NCBI GenBank assembly: GCA_961205875.1
Contig: OY540815.1
Location: forward strand, 1,736,001 to 1,800,000
DNA from: Sialis fuliginosa
Taxonomy: Eukaryota; Arthropoda; Insecta; Megaloptera; Sialidae
DNA length: 64,000 nucleotides
Direction of reading: 5' to 3'
Made by a program: the position numbers and the translations under genes. The notes beneath the pieces were generated by a model, which was not told the DNA's origin, searched no databases, and worked only from the letters and a program-made list of their open reading frames with translations. Below are positions 1 to 11,198 of the stretch, one piece after another (position 1 is the first letter of the stretch; each line of letters opens with the position of its first letter).

Positions 1-737
1 AATAATGTAAAAAATAAAATGTCTATAAAACAATGCAGAAAAAAAATACAATTTAACCAAAAAAGTTTCATTAATAGTGCTATCAGAAAAAAATGTATAA
101 TCTTTTTTTTCATAAAATGTAAAATACGAGTAGTACTTAAAAAAATATTTGGAATAAAATATTGTATTGTTTTTTTTGAAGAATTTAAGAAAACTGAGTC
201 ACTTCATCATACTAATAATAAAATAATACCTACGTCATATAAAAAATGTGTGTTATTTAATAGGAAATTATTTCATGAGTTCATAGAAAAAAAATTACTT
301 TTAGAAAGAAAATGTGTTCCTTAGAAAGCATTATGTAAACATTGTTTCAAAAATGTTTCATTATCTATTCTTCAGACATCAAACAAATTTATTTTCTCAT
401 TTTACACTATTCCATTTACATGCTGAAATTGTATCAAATATAAACGACAAAAGAATTTTCCTACATATTTTTTATGCAATACGTTAAGGGAGAAACCTCG
501 TTTATAGGCTTCAAAAAAGTAATTTTTTTATTGCTTAAAATGTTACTTTGAAACCTGTAGAATACAAATCCACGCGCGTGAAGAGGGAACCCGTTTATTC
601 AATATTCCTGTTTAATACATATAATCAGGCAGATGTTTCGGAAGAATATACAAGGTATAGTTAGAAGATCTATTTATACGATACTGGAATAGCAGATTAG
701 ACGATAAATTACCAAACCATACATTTTTCCCTTCCCG
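1..737. other. AT-rich stretch without recognised gene
   Basis: I see no gene or repeat here that I can support. A 101-codon open frame at 19..324 encodes a Lys/Phe/Ile-rich product of the kind produced by chance in A/T runs. No splice-site context or recognisable motif accompanies it. Confidence 0.5.
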
Positions 738-1552
738 GGAAAAAATTTCAGATCTGAAGTGATCTCGGTTGATCTTCATTTTGGAACAAATCAGATCTTT
801 GTAGATAAATAAACTTTTGTCTACCTTAAATAACAAATACACATATACCTACTATATAGAAACCTTGTTTATAATTTAATCAATTAAAAAAAAATTGTAC
901 AGAAACGTATTGAATGATATTTGAGGCTCGTGTATTAAATTAATAAATAAATTCACAACTCAATATTTACTGTTAACACAGCATATAGAAACATAAGATA
1001 TTATTAAATTTAATAAAATGAAAAAAAATCCAGAGACGTATTAAGTGATATTTAAGACCCGTATTGTTAAAATAACAAATACACATATTTTTTTTAAATT
1101 GATTAAAATACAAACAATGCGTTTCAATCTCACGATCTACGACGATCTGCAAAGATGTACAACGATCTACAAAGATCAACAACGATCTGCAAAGATTTAC
1201 AACGATCTGCAAAGATCTACAACGATCTATAAAGCTCACGATCTGCAACGATCTACAAAGATCAACAGCGATCTACAAAGATCTGCAACGACCTACAACG
1301 ATCTACAACTATCTGCAAAGATCTACAACGATCTATTAAGATCACGATCTACAAAGATCTATAACGATCTGCAAAGATTTACAACTATCTGCAAAGACCT
1401 ACAACGATCTGCAAAGATCACGATCTACAAGATCTACACAGAGATCTACAACTATCTGCAAAGACCTACAACGATCTACAAAGATCTACAAAGATCTGAT
1501 TTGTTTCAAAATGAAGATCAACCGAGATCACTTCAGATCTGAAATTTTTTCC
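738..1552. mobile_element. TIR (foldback-like) element carrying a satellite
   Basis: Both ends carry the same inverted sequence, starting GGAAAAAATTTCAGATCTGA at 738 and reading inward; the mirror copy ends at 1552. Similarity continues for about 65 bp into the GATCTTTGTAGAT motif. The right arm then runs into a long 12-bp tandem array, while the left arm holds only about one unit. The centre holds two diverged copies of a short module (826..945 and 1031..1092). No transposase frame is visible, so the element is non-autonomous. No clear target duplication was found. The superfamily is not assigned. Confidence 0.7.
1130..1500 (+). repeat. 12-bp tandem satellite (ACAACGATCTGC / ACAAAGATCTAC)
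   Basis: About 30 units of a 12-bp motif, roughly ACAACGATCTAC alternating with GCAAAGATCTAC, are arranged head to tail with occasional short deletions. The open frame through it (1045..1542) repeats YNDLQRSTTIYKDLQRS-like blocks because 12 is a multiple of 3. That frame is a by-product of the array, not evidence of a protein. Confidence 0.9.
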
Positions 1553-1810
1553 ATGGTTGTCACAACTTTAAACGCTTTTTTCTCGATACTTTGTTTTTTT
1601 GTTGAATTAAAAATCGATGTACCTACACAATTACTCAAAAACCATCTAACCGATTAAACTCAAATTTTATACACATTTTAATATTAATAGTGCCCCTTTG
1701 TTAAAAAGCTAATAGTAAGTTAAAATTATTAAAATAAACATGTTTTTGACTGCAACAAATATTTTTTTTTTTAAATAAAGTTTTGTATTCTAAAGTCTAT
1801 TGTTTTTCCA

Positions 1811-2395
1811 AGCCCCGCCGTTTTTGATTTTAGAAAAAACGAAAGTTGTTCTGAACTGTACTCAATTCGTGCTACTAATGCCAAAATGTTTTATTTCGAT
1901 ATTAAGTAGCCCCGAGCACAATTCAGAACAACCTTCATTTTTTCGTAAAATCAGTAGGTAATAATAGGACTAACTTTTTTTTTTTAAATTTGTTCATAAG
2001 TAGAGATTGGAAAAATAGTTTTTCAACTAATGCGTAAAAATGCATTTATTGTAATTTTTATTAGGTACATATCTCCACCGTTTTCAGAAAACTGGTTTGA
2101 TTGAACACAATTTGAAATCAACTATTTGCAACTACCTTTCCAACTATTTTAAAACTATTTACGACACTTTTTACTGCTTCGTTTGCACTAATTATTATTA
2201 AATCGTAAAAAAAACTATTTACGAAAAAAAATCAACTAGTAGCTATTTTATTGAAAATAACAACTATTTTTCCAGTCTCTATTCACAAGTCAAGAATTTG
2301 TGTACTTAATTTTTTTATTTTCTGTGCATATCAGCACAAACCAAGCATATTTCAGCACAACTTAATTTTTTTTCGAAACCAAAAACGCCGGGGCT
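1811..2395. mobile_element. TIR element (AGCCCCGCCGTTTTTG ends), interrupted
   Basis: The left end AGCCCCGCCGTTTTTGATTT is mirrored at the right end (AAAAACGCCGGGGCT finishing at 2395). A second inverted segment, 1832..1880 against 1905..1950 (core AGTTGTTCTGAA), lies just inside the left end. A separate 281-bp hAT-like element sits within it. No coding frame is present. Confidence 0.65.
2001..2281. mobile_element. hAT-like miniature element, nested
   Basis: The ends are TAGAGATTGGAAAAATAGTT and its mirror AACTATTTTTCCAGTCTCTA. They are flanked by an 8-bp near-duplicate, TTCATAAG at 1993..2000 and TTCACAAG at 2282..2289 (one mismatch). An 8-bp duplication is typical of hAT insertion. The interior is full of short AACTATTT repeats, plausible subterminal transposase-binding motifs. 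No transposase frame is present. It lies inside the 1811..2395 element. Confidence 0.75.
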
Positions 2396-3109
2396 AACTT
2401 TACTGACATAAGCTTTTTTCATCTTTATTTCTTCAGCCCAACAAGAATAGCGATGTCCTAGCTACTGATCTCAATTTTACATCCGCTTAGACATTTAATA
2501 ATAGGACGTATCATATTTATAATCTTTCATATTCTTATTATCCATATTTTTTGTAGTCGGTTTGATAAAGCAAAAATATTCACGATTAGTAAATCATCTC
2601 TTTTCAAACCATATTTAAAGTAAATCCTAAACATAAATAAACATACTATTTTCTACCCGATATTCTCTTGTATTGTATTTTGTGAAATCCGCTATAACCA
2701 TGGATAACACTAATCGTGGTTTGAAAACGAACGATTAACTAATTTTATTTTATACAACTCATATTCAATGTTATAAACGTAGGTACTTATTTCAACGAAA
2801 AGTTAATTAAACATAGGCGACTGTCATTAATTTTTCGTTATCTCGTACCATTTCAAAATTTATAGTATCGTAGCTGAAACATGTTTTCAATTATTTTAAT
2901 AAATTACATCTGTAGATGTCAAAAGTTCATATCTTTTATATCACATGCAGTAGAGGAACAGCGGTTAATGAAATGTTTCTTTATATTTCAATTTTCAGTC
3001 AATATATTTAATTGTTAGTATGTGTCAAAAATCATCTACGTAATTGTTCGACAAAATATTTGAAACAGGCGTGATCATAGTGACCTAAATTAATAAAATA
3101 CTGAAAATT
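2396..3109. other. AT-rich stretch, nothing assigned
   Basis: I see no supported feature. A weak inverted match (TCTTTTCAAACCA near 2598 and GGTTTGAAAACGA near 2718) hints at a worn TIR element but is too short to call. Confidence 0.4.
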
Positions 3110-3375
3110 ATAAAATTCTGTATTCCATGGCTAGATATTATGTTTTTATATATCTAAATGATAGTTGTATGCTGTGACATCATGGAAACATAACACGACT
3201 TGATAAAGATTTTGTTTAGTCTTTTGATATGAAATCTTAGGTGTTCATAAAATATAATAGCCCCGATACTGCATAGAAAAATTATCTAAAAATTGGTGAA
3301 AATCGCATTGAAATCGGTTCAGTAATTCCCGAGTCTATAAGCCTCATACAAACGAACATTCATTTTTATAAATAG
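3110..3375 (+). repeat. Dispersed repeat, second copy at 35540..35765
   Basis: The segment from CTGTATTCCATGGCTAG to ATCGGTTCAGTAATTCCC matches 35540..35765 in the same orientation, including the phrases CTGTGACATCATGGAAA and CAGAAAAATTATCTA. The closing GGTTCAGTAATTCCCGAG with following ACAAACGAACATTC resembles 3-prime tails of insect RTE-type non-LTR retrotransposons as I remember them. No reverse transcriptase frame is visible, so that assignment is tentative. Confidence 0.6.
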
Positions 3376-4654
3376 AGATTGAAGAATAAAGATTTTGGGC
3401 ATTTCCATTGATTGAATTGAGATCCTCCTTCTTTTTTGAAGTAGGTTAATACAAAATTTGAGAAGAGTAAACATCCGTTTCCGGTTGCTGTACTTGTAAA
3501 ACCGATTAATAAATATCGGAGTCGAATCAATTCATGATTAACTACATTATACCATATATTTTAATATTTATATTTAGTATTTTAATATTTTTCTCTAAAT
3601 TTTTAAAATAGATTATAAAATGTACTAATACTGGAAATCTGTTCGGATTTTATGGTATGATGTGAATTATCAACTACTAAAATTTCATATTTTTTACTTC
3701 CTTTTTGCATTCTATAATTGAAGTACATTTAAATTTACAAAAAAAATCTGAAAAGTACAGATTTAAATCTTTAAAATGTAGTTTTATTTTTTGCCCTTTT
3801 TCTAGCAATATTTTAATGACTATTTATGTTTTTTTTCTTCTTCAGAAAATGTTTTATTTGTTAATTATAATTTTTTTCGAACAAAATTATTTTCTTTCAA
3901 TTGAAAACTTGAACCCGAACCTGAACCCGATCCTGAACCCTACATATATAACGGTTTTTGAACCCAAATAGTTTGCACCATGCTGAACCCAAACTATAAA
4001 AAAAATTCCGAAATAAAGAATAATATATATAGGTAATTTATATAATATAATTATTATTATATTATAATATTACTATATATATTTATATAGTAATATTATA
4101 AATAATTTTGTGTCACAAAAAACCGTAATAATTTAAATAATAATCCAACAACAGATGAACCATAATACTATGTAATAATATTAATAAAATAAAACCATAT
4201 CATTAATTCTATCACACGCATATTAACAAAATAAAATCCGGGTACCTGACAAAAAAGCAATTAAGATTTTTTTTTCATTCCTCAGCGCTCTCTTTGTATT
4301 TCCCACTTGCAAAAAGCACGGTACATTATGAGTTGCCATGTCTCAGAGCCTCGCCACACTATTCTAGGGGTTGCCGCGACCCTTGAGTGTACGTTCGCCC
4401 ACCCCCAGATGCATGTATAAGGGTCTTTATATAGCTCCTTATGCGTGAAGTTATTTTTTGTTGTTAAGTTGGTATTTTCTTTCTACGTTCTGATGCAATC
4501 GGCTCTTTTTTAATGGATTATATAAAAGTTTTTACGCTACAAAAAATACATACATATGTTTTTACATTTCTTTATTCGTTATTGATTATTAGATATAAAA
4601 TAGTTATATCATCAAGAATATGTGACCAAAATATTCTTATCTAACCATAATATG
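3376..4654. other. Unassigned stretch with a short GC-richer island
   Basis: Mostly AT-rich. A run of GAACCC/GAACCT units at 3905..3965 is a short degenerate simple repeat. About 4280..4450 is clearly richer in G and C than its surroundings and matches nothing else I noticed in the window. It could be an old exon or regulatory segment, but no open frame with splice sites could be defined. Confidence 0.35.
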
Positions 4655-4980
4655 TGTTAGTTATTAACTTCCCATTAGTAAGTTATTGTAATCGGTCCGA
4701 AAATCAAAATAAAAAATTTCAACATACATATTTGTATGTTTGAAGGTCACTAGAGTATATTTACACTCTTTTCAGAAAGATTTGTGTGTGTGTGTGTATT
4801 TCCGTACGTGTCATTTTTTACGTGCACGAAATCTCGAAAATAAAAAATGCTATTGACTTCGTTGGTGTGCCAAACGAAGCGTCTTGACGTTAATATGATC
4901 TGAAAGAAAGAATTTTTCGAAAATCAACCCCTATGGGGGTAAAACGGAGTTTAAAATTATTTTTTGTTGGTCAAATTTAC
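4655..4980 (+). repeat. Dispersed repeat, relatives at 26600 and 48100
   Basis: Core phrases TAACTTCCCA, GTCCGAAAATC and TTTCAACATA recur at 26600..26700 in the same orientation and at 48100..48390 on the opposite strand. In the 48-kb copy the similarity extends through CGTCTTGA and the AATTTCATTGAA region. It contains a (TG)n run near 4786 and a TCAACCCCTATGGGGG module related to units inside the 56.3-58.2 kb element. Confidence 0.6.
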
Positions 4981-4984
4981 TTAT

Positions 4985-5225
4985 ATTATGTATTATATTA
5001 ATACAATTAAATTTAAATTGTCGGACTACCTATATAAAACAAATGCAATTTATTTCTAATTGTCAAATTAGTTATTCTAAAAATGTCTGTTATATTATTA
5101 ACATTAGGATATTAGAAAGCTAATATTCATAATACAAAGGTGAATTTTATTTCTCAATAATTCCATTAAAATTTCTCATGTACATATGTATTAAAAAAAT
5201 ATTATCATAAATTATATGGAAACAA
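4985..5225 (-). repeat. Fragment of the ACTTCCATGTTCT-ended family
   Basis: Read on the minus strand, this segment (TTTGTATTATGAATATTA, CTAATATCCTAATG, AATTGACAATTAG) matches 45595..45700 and part of 49080..49250. Neither element end is preserved. It is a truncated, diverged copy. Confidence 0.6.
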
Positions 5226-5408
5226 TAAATAATCAGTATTCAAGTATTTATAATCATACCATGTTGGGAAGTTGATTGTGTGGACCTAAAGGGTCTCACT
5301 CTAACCCAAAGCTTGTTTTAATTATGTTAATATTTGAGTTGTTCAGTAACAAAAGATTAGCTCCGATTTATTTGATTCAGAATCAAAATACTTATTTTAT
5401 ATATTTTT

Positions 5409-5772
5409 AATATGCCATGGGAGCCACGGGACTTTCTTATACGTAATACTGACAGAATACAGTGCACGTGATTCTTATATTATTAAAACATATTTCCGAC
5501 AAACTAATGACACTAATAAGGTATAATAAAATGAATGGGACATAAATTATAGATAATAATATTATCTACAACATGTATCAAATGAATTTATTTGAACGAA
5601 ATTACTAAACTGGAAACGAATGTTTACTCTTGTCAATTTTCTAAATAAGAAAAATGTTTTAGTTAAAAACGTATTTTTAGTTAAAAAGTATTACGTACAA
5701 AAACGTTCCAACAAATTCACTGTTCAATCTCTGTAATACGTATAAGAAAGTCCCATGACACTCATGGCAGAT
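5409..5772. mobile_element. TIR element (GACTTTCTTATACGTAATAC ends)
   Basis: The left ATGCCATGGGAGCCACGGGACTTTCTTATAC is mirrored near the right end by GTATAAGAAAGTCCCATGACACTCATGGCA. The interior has an AGTAAACATTCGTTTCC-like phrase (5610..5640, minus strand), also found near 3464 and 6415. No coding capacity. A sister pair of ends lies at 6181 and 6627. Confidence 0.6.
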
Positions 5773-5879
5773 ATTTCTTCTCTGTGAAACATTTGAAATA
5801 TAATTAGTAAAGCCGATTTTTTCCGAAATCCGGATTTCGAAGAAATTATCTATTTTGACCTTCCCTTAATCAATTCTGA

Positions 5880-5925
5880 CTATTTTCGCCATGCTGTCTG
5901 TGTGTCTGTCTGTCTGTAGACGCTG
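5880..5925 (+). repeat. TCTG/TGTC microsatellite
   Basis: A short (TGTC)n-type simple repeat. A 68-codon frame starts in it but its product has no recognisable feature. Confidence 0.7.
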
Positions 5926-6180
5926 TAACTTAAATACAACAAAACATAGAAGGGTGAAATTTTATACTATAAGATTAATTTTTGTCTGGAAAGAAAACAT
6001 CCTATTTTTGAAAACGATCTTTCAACTGGATACGGATGTTTACTATGTCGATTTTTTAATTTTTCGAGTTACTGTGAAACAGTGTGAATTAAAATGACCA
6101 AGTAAAAAATTGTAGGTAATATTATTATTTATAATTTATGTTCTTTTCATTTTTTTGAAAAAAAAAACAGAAGAAATATC

Positions 6181-6627
6181 TGCCAGTGTTATAGGAATTT
6201 CTTATACATATTAAAGAGAACGTGTTTGCCATAAATATCATGATAATTTCTTATACGTTATACTCAGAGTGAACAATGTGTGTGATTCTAGTTATAATAA
6301 TTTGGAAAAAGTATATGGGACGTAAATAATAGACAATAAGTAATAACATATTCGACAATTTTTATCTAAAATATTTTTTTCTTGTTTCAAAAATAATTCG
6401 AAAATTCAAAAATTGGCAAGAGTAAATATCCATTTCCGGTTAAGTAATTACTTTAAAAAAATAATTTCATACATGTAGAGAATACTATCATCTTTAATTT
6501 ATGCTCCATTTATTTTATTCTCTCTTTTATTAGTTAGTCTGATTTTAAAAAATAAAATTAGAATCACGTGTATGGTTCACTTTCAGTATTATGTATAAGA
6601 AAGACCCGTAGCATGGCAGATATATTT
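6181..6627. mobile_element. Second TIR element of the 5.4-kb family
   Basis: GAAATATCTGCCAGTG with TTCTTATACATATT at the left, and TATGTATAAGAAAGACCC with ATGGCAGATAT at the right, repeat the end sequences of the 5409..5772 element in inverted orientation. An extra end-like copy (6224..6265) lies inside. The locus is probably two overlapping or nested copies and the boundaries are approximate. Confidence 0.5.
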
Positions 6628-9336
6628 TATTATGATTTAGAGACATGTTTACGTTATATGCAGATATTGCCACAATTTCTTTGTTGTATGTTGTAGGAAT
6701 GAGAACTTTTCCACAAATTTTTGTAGTAAAACATACCATAAAATATTCTTCGTGTATGCAAATGAACAATAGATAAAATACACCTAAAACGAAATATATT
6801 TTTGTATTAAATTCAGCCGAGAACAGTAGAAAAAATACACTACAAAGCAAAAATATACAGAGGTAAATGTCTACTATAATCAACACCCGTAGCAAAAATA
6901 TGCAAAATTAACAGAAATCATAAAAAATGAGTTCGTGAGCTTCCGGTAAAGTTCGGACGGCCACTCGTAAATGTACGTCGCAATGCAGGTCACAGCGGCA
7001 GTAAGAGCTATTCCTGAGCTATGACGGGTACAGTGAGCTACTATACGTCCAGCCGTGTACCTCAGTACACATTTACGGACCTTTTTGTATCAATTTCAAT
7101 GTCAATTTGATAGCTACTGCATTTTTTTTTTCTATTGTAAGTTGGTTAATTTTTTTTCAATTTTAATAACTATTTATTGAAATAAAATTCGTAGTTGTAA
7201 TTTCGACTGAATATATCTTAGTTTTTCTTGTTTACAAATATAAATAAAGACACGCAAAAAATAATTTTTTGTTTATTCAAATTAATTAGTGTTTAGATCT
7301 TATTTTTCTAGATATAGTACTTCTTGTTATATCCTTATTAATTTCTTTTATTGGATTTTTTTAAGAAGTCATACATAATGTTTTATACATATAATGACCC
7401 ATATTAACATTTACGGTAAAACATCTTAGGAATTATTGAATATTGAAATAAAATTTGTAGAATTTTAAAAGGGGCATTCAAATAAGTCGAATATTTTTGG
7501 GGAAATCGTGATAATGACGTAATGACCTTTTATAATGGGAATCTATATTTTTGTTCTACAGAATCCCAGTTTTATTCCTCTTTGATTAGTTCGAAGTGAG
7601 TTTTAGCTATAAATATTTAATTAAGAACTCTTTAATACATACAAAATACCTCTGATTGCTTACATTTTTTTAATAATGTGGCCTAATTCCGAAGAAAAAA
7701 TACCTCACCCCAAGAAATAAGTAATTTAAAAATCATTGGGTTTTCAAACTTTTTAGATCGTTTAAAAATCAAAAATCTCAGAAATTTGATATCAATGTAA
7801 AGCAATAATTTCGTGACGACAAAAATATAAGTTCTTAATTGAGAAAAGATCGATTCTCAAAAAGTTCATTTTATTACAATTTATTAATCTACAACATTTT
7901 TTTCAATAATATTTAGTTATATATTTAAAGCTGGCACATTATAAAACGCAATGTCTCTGTCTGTCTGTCTGTCCGTTAGTGCGCTCATCACTCGAGAACG
8001 AATCACTTATCTGATTTAGGTGTGTTTTTTTAGTTCATGGATATGTTATTTGCCCAGGTTTTAGTATATATTTTGTTACGTTAGGTAACATAAGGAATCA
8101 GCAGTGACGATAATAGTAAATCTCAAACGTAGAGAATACGTATAGAGATTTCAATTCGCGTTCAATTGCAGTGTTTTTATTTGGAAAGATAAAGGACAAA
8201 TAACACATTACCTAGCGTAGTTAACATATCGCACCATGAAAAATCTCTCCACGAGTCATTGGCGTATCATTCAGATTTTAAAATAAATATCAATTGTTTT
8301 GAATTATAAAATTAATTAATAATAAATGTTTTATATTGTCTTTAAAAGTATTTCAGTGATAATTGATTAACAGAGAAATGTCTATTTAGAACTATCACCT
8401 CTCATACATACTAAATTGAATTGTAATTTAAAGCATATTTGCATATTATAAATTTTCAACTGACGCCTCTGTGATAATATGCGATTTTGACAATTAAAAA
8501 AAGATGGCTGTTAACAAATTTTGGTAACACTTTAATATACGGACTAGCATTGGTTGTTATGTATCCATAGTCTTTCCTAATCTAAGACTGTACCATAGAT
8601 ATGCACACACAACAATGTGTGTATGTTACCGTTAAGGCAGGTAGAAATATTGGTTGAATTTCGACCATAGGTATCAGAAAGTAATATGATATATTTAGAG
8701 GATATTATACGTCAAAAATACATATTGCATTTATCTCTATTATACTCGTGGAGTCTAATTATCTCGTTAATTGAGATACAGGTCTCTACATAAAAGATTT
8801 CAATTTACATATAACACTTTGTAATGTATTCTAGAAATTGTGTTAAACATTTGATTGTCTGGAATTTCCATTCGAGATGATAACACGATATTTTTATTTC
8901 GCGTTGATTTGCAGATCAAAGGGAAAACGTCGACGTCGTCGGTTGTAAACGATCTACCTGTCTGACGTTCATCTCTTGTAGTAATGCCTCACAAGGTCTC
9001 TTTGTGAGATGGATTTCGAATACGTACCCCATACATGCATATACGTACGTGCATGCTATTGTCTACTAAAACTTTTACGAATCGTGCAAAAGTTTTGTAG
9101 CGCATTTTCCTGTATACGGTTATTGTGAGCGATGCGTACAAACTTGTAAAAGAAATATGCACGACTTGAGCGTCGAGTCGTTCTATGACGATTGTGCGCC
9201 ATATTCAAGTTTCTTTGCGAATATGATTTGCATCTTCTTTTGAATTTGTGCTAGTAATTTTTGTTTGTGTCGATGTTGATGAACAAATATAAATATATTT
9301 TAAAAAATTGAGCTGAATAAAAACATTGTTTGAATA
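6628..9336. other. Unassigned 2.7-kb stretch with two GC-richer patches
   Basis: No gene could be defined. About 6935..7085 is GC-richer, with a possible weak inverted match between CGTAAATGTAC and GTACACATTTACG. 7950..7972 is a (CTGT)n microsatellite. About 8880..9260 is GC-richer, appears single-copy in the window and contains repeated ACGTAC/CATGCA palindromes. It could hold a regulatory segment or an eroded exon, but no long frame with splice sites is visible. Confidence 0.4.
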
Positions 9337-9871
9337 GAGTAATCCGGAAATTTTTAACATACCTTTTTTATTACTGAATTGCAAATATTAGGCTAGAAAA
9401 ATAATAATAGCATTGATTTTTTATTGCTCAATTTTAAATTATTCAATATTTAAAGTCGTAAAAATCGCATTTAAAATGCGACGTGATTGGTTGAAGCGTT
9501 TTTAACGTCATAATCCATATTCTGTCTAGCTGTCAATGGTGTGTGTATACAAAGTTTCAACGCGTGAGTTATAAAAACTAGAAGAAGCGGAAATCCTCAA
9601 ATTTGGGATTGTTGCCTTTAGAATGCCGCAATTTCTCGTATGTACATATTGCAACTACATATATATAGAATAACATTACTTTAATTTTTTTTCCTTCTTG
9701 TTAGTTTTCTTCTGGCACAGTTAGAAATCTTTTTCCAGGAGTTAAATTATTGCAACAAAGTACAAAACAATATTTATAACTTAATATTTTTCATGCGTTT
9801 TCCATGTTTATCGTTGACACTTGTATATTTAAGCATTTAAACTAAAATATACACCTTAACCACAATAAACC

Positions 9872-9923
9872 AATGTCACTCGACACGTGTTTCGATTTCA
9901 CAAGAAGTCCTCATCAGGAGCCT
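9872..9923 (-). ncRNA. Hammerhead-ribozyme-like motif, left arm
   Basis: The mirror copy on the minus strand. CTGATGA occupies 9917..9911 and GAAAC 9893..9889, with GACTTC opposite GAAATC, so helix II has one weakened pair relative to the right arm. It has the same extra G as the right arm. Confidence 0.45.
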
Positions 9924-9931
9924 AACAGTTC

Positions 9932-9982
9932 CAGGCTCCTGATGAGGACTTCTTGTGAAGTCGAAACACGTGTCGAGTGACA
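9932..9982 (+). ncRNA. Hammerhead-ribozyme-like motif, right arm
   Basis: CTGATGA at 9939..9945 is followed by a 6-bp helix GACTTC/GAAGTC with a TTGT loop (9947..9962), then GAAA (9963..9966) and CACGTGTC, with GAG following as a possible partner for the CTC before the first box. This matches the order of a type I hammerhead: box, helix II, GAAA, very short helix III, UH cleavage position. One extra G lies between the box and helix II compared with the canonical core, so activity is uncertain. Confidence 0.5.
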
Positions 9983-10257
9983 TTGGTTTATTGTGGTTAA
10001 GGTGTATATTTTAGTTTAAGTGACTAGAAACCACAGTTTCTCCGTTTTTCCAGTAGTATTTAAGCATTGACTGACATTTCAATACTGAATTATGACGTCA
10101 CGCAACATGGCGCGCAATTGGAAGCGTTTGAAAAGTACCTTTTTTAAATTGATATTTTGGGATCGGAATAAACTTTTGGAGTATAAAAAAGTCTACAATG
10201 TTTTTTTACCTCTAGATAACATTAAACAGGTTTTTAAGGGTTTTGACCAGATTACTC

Positions 10258-11198
10258 TTTAGTGACTGTATGCAAGGTACAAACTTAATGATAATACTTA
10301 AGTTTTAGTAATTATTTATTTATTTATTGTTGTATGTGATGTATAGTGTATTATGTAGCAATCAGCGCGAAGGTACTGTAGCGAGATGTTAACTATGTCA
10401 GGAGTTGAAACCAAGTGTCTTATTAAGAAAAATGAAAGATCCTGTTTTAGAGCGGTTAGAAAAGGATAACGATAGATATCTAGAGAGGGGGAAAAAATTC
10501 AAAGCGTACATCAGAAAGTTTGGAAAAACCTCGATGCCGGCGAAGTGATATGTCGGTATGTTTGAAAACCTATGCTGTACTTAAGGATATTAGACGTTTG
10601 CCGCCGATCTTGAGATATCCCAATCGAACGTGTTTAAAACTAAATGAACAGGCTTAAGAAATTAAAATTTTTATAATATTGTAAACTAAAGAATGTTGTC
10701 GGCTAACTGCAATAAAGTTGTTTTTAAAAATAAATGTATGTACAAAATATTTACATTAAAATCTTGGAAATTTAATATTTTAGCGTGGGAACGTCGCTAC
10801 GACTCTATTATATTTTAAAATTATATAAATCATATAGGTAATTTGCGAAATTTACTAGCCCGAATCGATTTCTGATTGATTGTAGTTTCAGAGAAAATTG
10901 CCTGTAACAGATGGGCGGACACTGTAGTTTTTACGGAACACTAAAAAGATTTGGCGCAACTACTGCAGGGTTAATATGCCATATACAAAGAAGTGTTACG
11001 CGACATATGAATTATCATAATGAATTCCGCTTGATGATACGGGGTATCATAAAAATATCATAAATAATAACGCGCTCACTGGGTATGACGTCACTGCATA
11101 TATAATAATACATTAATCTTTGATTTTTTGTTAGTGTCGCAAATTATGCGACGCACGTTATATTTAATATGTTTGTGTTGCTGCAAGAGTGTCTATCG
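10258..11198. other. Unassigned AT-rich stretch
   Basis: No gene or dispersed repeat that I can support. The segment 10360..10640 is slightly GC-richer but broken by stops in all frames. Confidence 0.4.

Larger units (their letters stand above)
9836..10056. mobile_element. Palindromic insert with 10-bp target duplication and hammerhead-like boxes
   Basis: Two arms of about 86 bp (9837..9922 and 9933..10019) are nearly perfect inverted copies. The insert is flanked by TATTTAAGCA at 9826..9835 and again at 10057..10066. The uninterrupted relative near 50190 has a single copy of this word, which fixes the insertion. Each arm, read outward from the centre, contains CTGATGA and GAAAC separated by a perfect hairpin. 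Paired, inverted hammerhead-bearing termini are known from Penelope-like retroelements and retrozyme-type elements. That family link is inference, since no reverse transcriptase is present. Confidence 0.75.
9337..10257. mobile_element. TA-flanked miniature element, copy 1 (interrupted)
   Basis: The element begins GAGTAATCCGGAAATTTTTA after TA and ends GACCAGATTACTC. The second copy at 48921..50406 has the same ends and internal phrases (AACGCGTGAGTTATAAAAAC, AATACTGAATTATGACGT). TA at the border suggests a Tc1/mariner-type miniature element. A 221-bp palindromic insert interrupts it. Apart from that it is shorter than the other copy because it lacks the inner ACTTCCATGTTCT element. No transposase frame. 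Confidence 0.75.

Noticed and set aside
19-324. 101-codon frame at the window start
   Set aside because: Lys/Phe/Ile-rich product from A/T runs, no start or splice context and no motif.
1045-1542. 165-codon frame with YNDLQRS repeats
   Set aside because: It is a translation of the 12-bp satellite; any frame in such an array would be open.
3905-3965. GAACCC/GAACCT repeats as possible telomeric DNA
   Set aside because: The units are irregular and few. The insect telomere repeat is usually TTAGG (CCTAA), which is not present.
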